Assembly (NCBI GenBank): GCA_009778375.1
Contig: WRJW01000159.1
Span: forward strand, 1 to 7,182
Reading direction: 5' to 3'
From: Bacteroidota bacterium
GTDB lineage: Bacteria > Bacteroidota > Bacteroidia > Bacteroidales > UBA932
Length of the DNA stretch: 7,182 nucleotides
Part shown: in pieces, positions 1-6,927 of the stretch
How the letters are laid out: every line of letters starts with the position of its first letter
How positions within the stretch are numbered: position 1 is the stretch's first letter
Made by a program: the position numbers and the translations under genes
The notes under the pieces: model-generated
Told to the model about the DNA's origin: nothing
Seen by the model: the letters and a program-made list of their open reading frames with translations, nothing else
Databases searched by the model: none

Positions 1-1154
1 TAGGCATAGTTTGAGGCGGGAGACACCCTTACCTGTCCGGATACTCCTTTTACTACCAAATCAGTTTTATTCAAAGCGGTGTTGATCAGATAAAGGTCAT
101 TGCTGCCTCTTCCTTCCCACATGCTTTCTAATTGATAATCCAAATCGGACAACGCCAACACATACTCTGAATTGCCTTTATGGATTAACTGGGTGCCGGT
201 AAGGGTTTCCGAAGTGAGTTGCGTTTGTTGGGAACTATTCAAATCGTATACAGCTAAGTAGTTGGCGTCCAAATCGCGCTTCTTGTTGATGACCTGCTGG
301 GTAAACTGCACTTTTTCCTGCCAGTGCCAAATATGGACTTCGGGAAAATCTTCCTTTTTGAGGGTGGTATCCCTTGTCCGTGCCGGAGGTTTGACGCCAA
401 AAAAGAGTTTGGAACCGTCCGGAGAAAAATAGGGGTCTCTTTTATCGGACACGTTTGTGGTCAATTCTTCAAGTTGGCTTCCGTCCCAGAGGTATAATTT
501 TGCTCCTGCCACAAGGGAAACATTTTTTCCCGATTCGCTGATGGCCATTCGGTCAACCTTGGCCCTGTTGTCCCAAACGGATTCGGGAGCAGAAGCTCCG
601 GCGCGGTAGATCATGGCGCAGCTGTCTGCCCAAAAAATCAAGGCGTCCGATTTTTCGGCAAACTTGAGGGCTGTTGCCTTTCCCATGGATATCCGGTGAG
701 AGCCGTCTAATTTTTCTACGCAAAGGGTAGAGTCGTTTTTTTCTATCACCAACAGATCAATCCATGCTTTGGGGAGGTGGTAATTTTTTAACCCCTCTTC
801 GATTCGATCGCTTTTATTTTTAAGCGAATATATATGGAGCGAAGCCTTCTTGCCTTCTCCTTTTTTGTATAAAAGGTACTGCGAATCTTTGCTAAACCTG
901 ACGGCAGAAGAGGAGTCTGCCGAAAAGATTTCATTTCCTTTATTATCGTACAGTTTTACGGTAGCGCTTCCCACCCATGGCTCTAATTTTACAGCAATAA
1001 AAGAGGCGTCGGGGGCGATTTGCCGCTCTGTAATTCTATTCCACTTAACTACATCGTCAAGGGTTAGCCTTTTTTTCTCCACCTGTCCCCGGAGGGATGC
1101 CGACAGAGATAAGATAAAGAACAAGGTGCCAATAAATTTTTGCATACTATTCAT
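1..1154 (-). CDS. S9 (prolyl oligopeptidase) family peptidase, N-terminal part
   Basis: The reading frame is open from an ATG at 1154 to the window edge and gives 384 residues; the C-terminus is outside. Residues 4-23 form a short basic and hydrophobic signal peptide (MQKFIGTLFFILSLSAS...) with likely cleavage before Gln24, so the product should be periplasmic or surface-exposed. The rest reads as beta-propeller blades: short beta-rich repeats, a PD40/TolB-like blade signature FSPDG at 243-247, and the segment EDFPEVHIWHWQEKVQ (268-283) followed by DLDANYLAVYDL (294-305). I recognise that combination from large (about 900-residue) Bacteroidota S9 peptidases annotated as prolyl oligopeptidase family. 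The Ser-Asp-His triad lies in the C-terminal alpha/beta-hydrolase domain, which is not visible, so peptidase activity is inferred. An ATG at 1145 is an alternative start; both keep the signal peptide. The gene starts 10 bp after the AsmA gene ends, so it is probably co-transcribed with it. Confidence 0.8.
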   Translation of the reverse strand, partial: MNSMQKFIGTLFFILSLSASLRGQVEKKRLTLDDVVKWNRITERQIAPDASFIAVKLEPWVGSATVKLYDNKGNEIFSADSSSAVRFSKDSQYLLYKKGEGKKASLHIYSLKNKSDRIEEGLKNYHLPKAWIDLLVIEKNDSTLCVEKLDGSHRISMGKATALKFAEKSDALIFWADSCAMIYRAGASAPESVWDNRAKVDRMAISESGKNVSLVAGAKLYLWDGSQLEELTTNVSDKRDPYFSPDGSKLFFGVKPPARTRDTTLKKEDFPEVHIWHWQEKVQFTQQVINKKRDLDANYLAVYDLNSSQQTQLTSETLTGTQLIHKGNSEYVLALSDLDYQLESMWEGRGSNDLYLINTALNKTDLVVKGVSGQVRVSPASNYA

Positions 1155-1164
1155 ATTATTAAGA

Positions 1165-4100
1165 TTAATGATTTTCGTCTTGAGGAGGGGTCGTCTCTTC
1201 TTCTTCCCGTATCCTGGCGGCTCGGGAAACAGTGCGATCCACCGACCTGAACGCGGCGGCAGGGTCAAAGGCTTTAATGGCCTGTAAAAGATCCATGCGG
1301 GTAGCGTCAATAAGTTCTACATAGCTGGGAATATTGGCGTTACGGTAACGGCATTGTGCCAAACGGTAATGGAGGTCGTCCATGGTTCCGGTGACGTTAA
1401 TGCCTAATTTAAAGGGAATGGGGGAGTGCAGCACCGAAATATGGTAGTCAAAACTCATGTCTAAGTTGTGGATGCCGCTCACAGCGGCTCGGTAGCGATC
1501 CATCTCCATGATAAAGGGAAAAACTTCGATTTTATTATCGTGAATCAAAAAGTCGACGGCTATGTGGTCAATAAGGTTGCGGTTTTTGTTCTTAAAATAG
1601 AGCATCTTGGAAATTTCGGTAAAGGTCTCTCCGTCCAATAGCACCATATTGACGCCCCGGATACGACAGGCGGCTGTGAGGGTAGGCAAGAGGAGGTTCA
1701 TCTCGGTATCCATGGAGGTGGTAGCGGAGATTTGGCAATCGACCATTCCTTCAAAAGAGCGGAGCATGGGCGCCAAGGTGTCGATGGAGGGAAGGAGCGC
1801 GATAACTCTTTCGACCTGTACATTTGACATATCTAAATCAAATCCGGCCGTGATGTCGGTACGGCTGCGGGTGGCGTAGAGGGCGGAGAGTTTAAAGGAA
1901 CCGAAGGAAGTGGCTGCTTCCAAATCGCTAATCTGGAGGTTGCGGTTCCTGCTCGACAGGGCGCCCGACAGGCCGGTCAGGAATTCGTCTCCGTAGTGGG
2001 TGAAGTCAGCAAAGAGTTTGAGGTTGAGGTTAAGGTTGGCAGGAATGATCAGGAGGCTACTTGCCTCTTCCATTTCGGGTATAACGATTCCGTTGTCGGC
2101 ATACAGGGATCCGGCGTTGGCGGCGCGCATCAGTTCGTTAAGGTCTAAGGTGTCGGCGCGGACAAAGCCCGATACTCCCAAAGTGCCCCGTCCCAACAAT
2201 ACCTGACGCAGGTTGGAGATTTTTCCCGTACACTCAATCCGCGAACGACCGGCTGTGATTTGGGTTTGCATCAACTGAATTTCTTCGAGACTGATCTCCA
2301 AATCGGTACCGCCCAAAGTGATGGGAAGGGGAAAAAAAGGGGTAGAGAGGGCGCCTCCTTCGGCTTCGATAGCTCCCTGTAACTGCCAATGCCTGAGCAA
2401 AAGTTTGGTATTATCGTCCGCCTCAAAATCGAGGTTTTCGGAGGCAAAATCATCGGGAGCCCTATTGGATGGGCGTGGAGAACGGCCTCCATTTTGGAGC
2501 GAGTCGGGGCGCATCTGAGGTGTGCGGGTGGTGGAACGGGTAGCGGAGGGTCGGGTGGGGAGTCGGGTGGCTTGAAGGGTAATTTGAGGCGAAAAGAGTT
2601 CGTATTTATTTTCGGGATCGCTCATGGCCGCAAACTGCGCTTTGAGTCGGGTAGTAATAACAGGAAGGGCAGGGTCGTTGGCTGCAGGGGCCAGGCCAAA
2701 GGTGCAGGAGCCTTGATTCAGGGAGAAACGGGTCGAATCGGCTGTTTGAAACGAAAGGTACCCGGCTTCGAGGGCGCCGTTAAGGGGATGGATGTGCGCA
2801 GTATCTTCTTTCAAAATAGAGGCGGCGCTGCGGGCAGAAAGACGGGTATTGCTGAGTGCAAGGCGGAATTGGCGTTTGTACCTTACGTTGGCGCTGTCGG
2901 CCCTAAAGGAGAGGCGGAGGATCTGCATTCCCTGTTCCAAAGTGGTATCTCTTTGGTTTTGATTGGCTCCAAAACTCAAATGTCCGCCCCGAGCCATAAT
3001 CAGGATTGAATCCTTGGGCAGACGGAACAACAGACGTTCTGCGTCTACCCTTCCGCGCAGCGCAGAAGCGTCAATGTTGCCATGTAAAAAATTACTTAAC
3101 AGGAATTTGGCGTTGGCCTCTATGTTCAGCGCGCCCCGTGCCGTAACATCTTGGGAAAAGGGCAATATCCGGTAAAGGGTATCGAGAAGGAGGTCTCCCT
3201 GCAGCGAAAGATCGATGTCGGGATCACCGAGTAGATCGCGGATGACTCCTTGGGCATGGAGCGAAATACCGGAGGCTTCCACGTCGCATTGACGCACATT
3301 GATTCCCGAAAGTTGGGGTTGGTTGGGGCGATGGGTATAGGAGGCGTCTAAGGCCAAGGAGTGAATATGGGCCTGAGCGTCGGGATAGTCCAAATATCCT
3401 CCCCAAGTGCGGAGGTCTACCGAATAGCCCGGATAGTCAACGTCCGCGACTATTTTGGCCCAAATATCGGTACGTACATCCTTTACCTCTCCCGGTAACA
3501 AAGCAGGGGGGAGGAGCTTGAGGATCCCCATGGCAGAGAGGCTGTCGATGCGGCATTGAAGTTTGGCTTTGAGGCGAGGCTGGGCAAAAACCAAACTCCC
3601 GTCGAGTTGCACCGGCATTTGTGCGGCTGACAGCGTAAAATCTTTAAAAAACAGGCTGTCAAGGCGGTAAAGTGAAAAACCGACCTCCCCGCTTACCTCC
3701 ACGGGCAGGGAGGTTGCATACGCCGTCTTATCCATCATCAGGCTGTTGATGCTCTGTAAGAAAATGGTATATCGATCCGCTGATGAGTTGCCAAACCTCA
3801 GGCTGTCCATGATAGAAGTCATTACCCATTGTTGGTCATCGGTTTGGGCCCCTATATGGATGCCGCTTGCAGCAAGAGTTTCTAACTGAACGGCTTCTAT
3901 CTGGTCGCTGATCGCTCCCCGTAAAAATAAACGATGGCAATCAAAGGAAGCCGACAGAGAATCGGGGACGCTACGGTAGGTGAATCTGAACCCGTTGCGC
4001 AAAATCAGGCGTTGAAGATGGAGTTGAAACGCCTCGGTATCACTTTCAACGGCAGTGGTATTGGAGGAATAAACCTCCCAATTGGCCAAACCGGTGGGCG

Positions 4101-4536
4101 AAATATAGGCGTTGACTTTGGCTCCGGAGAGTCGTACCCGCCTGATGTCTACTTGAGATTTGATTAATTTAGGCAGGTGGAGGGATACGGACACCTCTTC
4201 AAAACGGAGCAGAGAATCACATCCTGAGGGGAGAGCTTCCTGTTGCAGGGGAGGAAGGGTATCAAAAACACGGGAGCGCACCAGCCCGTTAATAATGGTC
4301 AGGTTTATATATGGAAAATCCTGAAAAAGAGATACTTTTAAGGTGTCAAAACGTACATCGGCGGAAATAAACGAGTCGATGACGCGCTCGGCAATGGGGG
4401 TAAGGCGTTTAGGGGTAAGGAGGACGATTGAGCCGACAAACAATAAAAGCAACAATACGACAATTCCAAGCAGAAACCTCTTTAGAATTCTGCGCCATAA
4501 AGGCTTGCGGTTTTTCTTGATGATCTGCTCCTCCAT
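1165..4536 (-). CDS. AsmA family protein (large inner-membrane-anchored periplasmic protein)
   Basis: This is a complete 1123-residue protein. A basic N-terminus (KKNRKPLWRRILKR, 7-20) precedes one transmembrane helix at about 21-40. The AsmA-type start of the periplasmic part follows, with VRFDTLKVSLFQDFPYINLT at 61-80. The remainder is a long series of amphipathic beta strands, as expected for the lipid-groove fold of AsmA/TamB/YhdP proteins. Near the end, ISVLHSPIPFKLGINVTGTM (1033-1052) is typical of the AsmA-like C-terminal region in Bacteroidota, followed by a charged tail (EEEETTPPQDENH). In E. coli, AsmA relatives affect outer-membrane lipid balance and are proposed to move phospholipids across the periplasm; that role is inferred here. 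Residues 657-708 form a polar, disordered-looking Arg/Thr/Pro/Ser linker. I chose the ATG at 4536 because the only upstream in-frame start (TTG, 4557) lies inside a promoter-like box. It is divergent from the mannosidase gene and leads the transcription unit with the S9 peptidase. Confidence 0.88.
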   Translation of the reverse strand: MEEQIIKKNRKPLWRRILKRFLLGIVVLLLLLFVGSIVLLTPKRLTPIAERVIDSFISADVRFDTLKVSLFQDFPYINLTIINGLVRSRVFDTLPPLQQEALPSGCDSLLRFEEVSVSLHLPKLIKSQVDIRRVRLSGAKVNAYISPTGLANWEVYSSNTTAVESDTEAFQLHLQRLILRNGFRFTYRSVPDSLSASFDCHRLFLRGAISDQIEAVQLETLAASGIHIGAQTDDQQWVMTSIMDSLRFGNSSADRYTIFLQSINSLMMDKTAYATSLPVEVSGEVGFSLYRLDSLFFKDFTLSAAQMPVQLDGSLVFAQPRLKAKLQCRIDSLSAMGILKLLPPALLPGEVKDVRTDIWAKIVADVDYPGYSVDLRTWGGYLDYPDAQAHIHSLALDASYTHRPNQPQLSGINVRQCDVEASGISLHAQGVIRDLLGDPDIDLSLQGDLLLDTLYRILPFSQDVTARGALNIEANAKFLLSNFLHGNIDASALRGRVDAERLLFRLPKDSILIMARGGHLSFGANQNQRDTTLEQGMQILRLSFRADSANVRYKRQFRLALSNTRLSARSAASILKEDTAHIHPLNGALEAGYLSFQTADSTRFSLNQGSCTFGLAPAANDPALPVITTRLKAQFAAMSDPENKYELFSPQITLQATRLPTRPSATRSTTRTPQMRPDSLQNGGRSPRPSNRAPDDFASENLDFEADDNTKLLLRHWQLQGAIEAEGGALSTPFFPLPITLGGTDLEISLEEIQLMQTQITAGRSRIECTGKISNLRQVLLGRGTLGVSGFVRADTLDLNELMRAANAGSLYADNGIVIPEMEEASSLLIIPANLNLNLKLFADFTHYGDEFLTGLSGALSSRNRNLQISDLEAATSFGSFKLSALYATRSRTDITAGFDLDMSNVQVERVIALLPSIDTLAPMLRSFEGMVDCQISATTSMDTEMNLLLPTLTAACRIRGVNMVLLDGETFTEISKMLYFKNKNRNLIDHIAVDFLIHDNKIEVFPFIMEMDRYRAAVSGIHNLDMSFDYHISVLHSPIPFKLGINVTGTMDDLHYRLAQCRYRNANIPSYVELIDATRMDLLQAIKAFDPAAAFRSVDRTVSRAARIREEEETTPPQDENH
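2526..2567 (+). other. G-rich tract with quadruplex-forming pattern
   Basis: Within the AsmA gene, the plus strand (template strand for that gene) has runs of three or four G at 2526, 2538, 2548, 2553, 2557 and 2565. The four tracts starting at 2538, 2548, 2553 and 2557 are separated by loops of 7, 2 and 1 bases, which fits the usual G3+N1-7 quadruplex rule. The matching coding strand encodes the Arg/Thr/Pro linker of the AsmA protein. Whether it folds in vivo is not shown. Confidence 0.45.
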
Positions 4537-4539
4537 GAG

Positions 4540-4555
4540 GCTATTTTTGCATAGC
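4540..4555 (-). other. Small hairpin in the AsmA leader
   Basis: Read on the minus strand, GCTAT and ATAGC pair around a six-base GCAAAA loop, ending four bases before the AsmA start codon. The stem is only five pairs and A/T-rich, so it may be chance. If transcribed it would sit at the 5' end of the AsmA mRNA, next to the ribosome-binding region, where no Shine-Dalgarno sequence is seen. Confidence 0.2.
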
Positions 4556-4562
4556 AAAGGTA
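4555..4562 (-). promoter_or_regulatory. Candidate -7 box for the AsmA/S9 transcription unit
   Basis: The minus strand reads TACCTTTG, an exact match to the Bacteroidota primary sigma -7 consensus TAnnTTTG. It ends 18 bases before the AsmA ATG, which would leave a leader of roughly 10-14 bases. No clear TTTG-type -33 element is seen about 20 bp upstream; that place is taken by the opposite-facing box of the mannosidase promoter. Confidence 0.5.
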
Positions 4563-4582
4563 GTGAAAAATGAATAAATAGC

Positions 4583-4590
4583 TACCTTTG
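4583..4590 (+). promoter_or_regulatory. Candidate -7 box for the GH92 mannosidase gene
   Basis: TACCTTTG matches the Bacteroidota -7 consensus TAnnTTTG exactly. It ends only four bases before the mannosidase ATG at 4595. If it is the active promoter, transcription would begin at or within a few bases of the start codon, giving a leaderless or nearly leaderless mRNA. No convincing -33 TTTG lies at the usual spacing; the nearest TTTG upstream (4546-4549) is too far away at 33 bp. Confidence 0.45.
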
Positions 4591-4594
4591 TAAA

Positions 4595-6919
4595 ATGAAA
4601 CGATTATTATCTCTATGTTTGGCAGCAACGCTGATGAGCCATGCACCGGCTCTGGCTCAAAGAAGGTCTGACCTCCGGATAAAAGAGGCTTTTTCTACCT
4701 CTGTCTTAGACTATGTGAACCCTCTGGTGGGCACCCAAAAGATGGGCCATACTTTTCCGGGCGCCTGCTTCCCCTTTGGCGGCGTGCAATTGAGCCCCGA
4801 TACCGAAATGGTTCCTTACAGCGTCAATGGGGCATATCAACCGGAGGCCTACGAATATTGCGCCGGATATCAATACGACGACCCTACTATTGTGGGATTT
4901 TCCCATACCCATTTTAGCGGTACCGGCCACTCCGATTTGGGCGATATCCTCATCATGCCCGCCATCGGCCCCTTACGGTTAGATCGGGGAAGCGCGGATG
5001 CGCCTGAAACGGGTTATCGTTCCCGTTTTTCCCATGAGCGCGAAACGGCTTCACCGGGTTACTATTCAGTGGTGTTGGACGACTACGGCATTAAGGCGGA
5101 ACTGACGGCAACACCTCGGGCAGGTATCCATCGCTATACTTTTCCCCAAGGGGAGGGGCGCATTATCGTTGATCTGACCCACGGCATTTATCATTACGAG
5201 GGAAAGGTGCTCTGGGCCAACCTGAGGGTAGAAAACGACACTACCCTTACCGGTTACCGCATTACCCGTGGCTGGGCGCGTACCAATTATACTTATTTTG
5301 CGATTCGCCTTTCTAAACCCATTCAACATTATGGCCACCGAAACAACGAGCAGGTAACATACAACGGGTTTTGGCGTAGATTTAAAGTTGGCGAAAACTT
5401 TCCGGAAATGGGCGGCACCCAAATCACCGCCTTCTTTGAGTTTGATTTTGAGGAGGGAGAAGCGCTTGAATGCAAAGTCGCCCTTTCGGCCGTAGACGCT
5501 TTGGGCGCTCTTAAAAACTTAGAGGCAGAAACCTCCGGATCATCCTTTGACCAACTCTTAGTCCGGACCCGGAACGCTTGGGAAAAGGAACTGTCGGTCT
5601 TTGACATTCAAGCTCCTCAAGACCAAAAATGCGTCTTTTATACTTCGCTTTACCACGCCCTGATCCACCCTTCTCTCTATATGGATGTAGACGGCCGTTA
5701 TCGGGGAATCGATCATAATATACATCAGGCAGAAGGATTTACCAATTATACGATTTTTTCATTCTGGGATACCCATCGGGCCGAACATCCCCTGATGAAC
5801 CTGATTCATCCCCAAAAGAGTCGTGATTTTGCAGCCTCCATGCTGGCCCATTACCGACAAAGCGTACACAAAGCCCTGCCGGTATGGGCGCATAAAGGGA
5901 ACGAAAACTGGTGCATGATTGGCTACCACGGCGTATCGGTACTGGCAGACGCCTGGGCCAAAGGCGTCTTGACACCGCAGGATGTCTCTCCCGATTTATT
6001 GCTGGAGGCCATGATTAATAGCTCCAATATTCCTTATTACGACGGCAGTGCGGAATACGTTCAATTAGGTTATGTTCCTTTGGAGGTTACGGGCAATGCC
6101 GCTTCCGTTACTTTGGAGAATGCTTACGATGATTGGTGCATAGCCCGATTTGCCCAATCCACAGGCAGAGATGATATTGCCGCCTCCTATCACCAACGCG
6201 CCCAATCGTATAAAAATATTTTTGACCCCGCTTTAGGCTTTGCCCGACCCCGTTATCGCGACGGGCGCTGGAAAGATGATTTTGATCTGCTCGATACCCA
6301 CGGACAGGGATTTATCGAGGGCAACGCGTGGAATTACTCCTTTTTTGCGCCCCACGACGTACCGGGACTTATAGAACGGATGGGCGGTAAGGCGATTTTT
6401 GAAGCTCGTCTCGATTCGCTCTTTACCATGGAGTTACCCGATAAATATTTTGAACATACCGAAGATATTACACGCGAAGGCTTGATGGGAAACTACGTCC
6501 ACGGCAACGAGCCGAGCCACCACGTTCCCTACCTGTACGCCTGGACCGACCACCCTTCCAAAGGGCAGGCGCGGATACGCGCCATCATGGATCAGATGTA
6601 TCAAAATAAAATAGACGGATTGTGCGGGAACGATGATTGTGGCCAAATGTCTGCCTGGTACATTTTTAGCGCCATGGGCTTTTATCCGGTATGTCCGGGG
6701 AGCGACCAATACGTAATCGGAACCCCCTATTTTTCAAAAATGAGCCTGAAATTGGAAAACGGAAAAGAGCTTACGATTGTTGCCCATAACCTCAGTTCTA
6801 AAAATAGTTATATTCACTCCGTCAAACTTAACGGGCAACCTGTTCAGGGGCCTTTTCTGCACCATAAAGATATGGTGGAGGGAGGAATACTTGAATTTGA
6901 GATGGGACCGGGCGTATAA
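4595..6919 (+). CDS. Secreted GH92 family exo-alpha-mannosidase
   Basis: This complete 774-residue protein has a type I signal peptide (MKRLLSLCLAATLMSHAPALA, cleavage expected after Ala21; no lipobox), so it should act in the periplasm or outside the cell. The N-terminal beta-sandwich (about 36-300) begins with YVNPLVGT and HTFPGACFPFGGVQLSPDT (52-70), then GFSHTHFSGTGHSDLGDI (101-118). The (alpha/alpha)6 domain follows (about 340-745), with SFWDTHRAEHP (389-399), EGNAWNY (575-581), GNEPSHH (637-643) and GNDDCGQMSAW (678-688). Characterised GH92 enzymes are calcium-dependent, inverting exo-alpha-mannosidases. By analogy Glu575 is the likely general acid and the Asp680/Asp681 region carries the base; all core motifs look intact. 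Linkage preference (alpha-1,2, -1,3, -1,4 or -1,6) cannot be read safely from sequence. ATG 4595 is the only plausible start: the frame is closed by a TGA at 4571 with no start codon between. No SusC/SusD genes or other glycosidases are in view. Confidence 0.95.
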   Translation: MKRLLSLCLAATLMSHAPALAQRRSDLRIKEAFSTSVLDYVNPLVGTQKMGHTFPGACFPFGGVQLSPDTEMVPYSVNGAYQPEAYEYCAGYQYDDPTIVGFSHTHFSGTGHSDLGDILIMPAIGPLRLDRGSADAPETGYRSRFSHERETASPGYYSVVLDDYGIKAELTATPRAGIHRYTFPQGEGRIIVDLTHGIYHYEGKVLWANLRVENDTTLTGYRITRGWARTNYTYFAIRLSKPIQHYGHRNNEQVTYNGFWRRFKVGENFPEMGGTQITAFFEFDFEEGEALECKVALSAVDALGALKNLEAETSGSSFDQLLVRTRNAWEKELSVFDIQAPQDQKCVFYTSLYHALIHPSLYMDVDGRYRGIDHNIHQAEGFTNYTIFSFWDTHRAEHPLMNLIHPQKSRDFAASMLAHYRQSVHKALPVWAHKGNENWCMIGYHGVSVLADAWAKGVLTPQDVSPDLLLEAMINSSNIPYYDGSAEYVQLGYVPLEVTGNAASVTLENAYDDWCIARFAQSTGRDDIAASYHQRAQSYKNIFDPALGFARPRYRDGRWKDDFDLLDTHGQGFIEGNAWNYSFFAPHDVPGLIERMGGKAIFEARLDSLFTMELPDKYFEHTEDITREGLMGNYVHGNEPSHHVPYLYAWTDHPSKGQARIRAIMDQMYQNKIDGLCGNDDCGQMSAWYIFSAMGFYPVCPGSDQYVIGTPYFSKMSLKLENGKELTIVAHNLSSKNSYIHSVKLNGQPVQGPFLHHKDMVEGGILEFEMGPGV

Positions 6920-6927
6920 ACTTATTA

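Larger units (their letters stand above)
4555..4590. repeat. 9-bp inverted repeat between divergent genes
   Basis: CAAAGGTAG at 4555-4563 is the exact reverse complement of CTACCTTTG at 4582-4590, with an 18-bp A/T-rich spacer. The dyad centre is at 4572-4573, in the middle of the 58-bp divergent intergenic region (4537-4594). The arms coincide with two outward-facing TACCTTTG boxes, so the symmetry may simply reflect paired promoters. It could also be an operator bound by a dimeric regulator. Confidence 0.6.

Noticed and set aside
850..1287. A 145-codon plus-strand frame spanning the S9/AsmA junction
   Set aside because: It lies opposite the S9 signal peptide and the AsmA C-terminus, both well supported. 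Its own translation looks like a random low-complexity product.
2389..3009. A 206-codon open frame on the plus strand inside the AsmA gene
   Set aside because: It is antisense to a clearly coding gene, has a Gly/Arg-rich composition expected from frame shadowing, and matches no family I recognise.
4541..4552. A three-codon upstream reading frame (ATGCAAAAATAG, minus strand) just before the AsmA start
   Set aside because: Such a short frame is expected by chance in A/T-rich leader DNA, and nothing suggests a regulatory peptide.
4537..4557. TTG start at 4557 adding seven residues (LLCKNSL) to the AsmA protein
   Set aside because: It falls inside the candidate -7 box, uses a rarer start codon, and adds residues with no role in the membrane anchor. 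The ATG at 4536 is better.
5066..5607. Overlapping minus-strand frames of 118 and 92 codons inside the GH92 gene
   Set aside because: They are antisense shadows of a well-conserved glycosidase domain, with no promoter-like context or recognisable domain.
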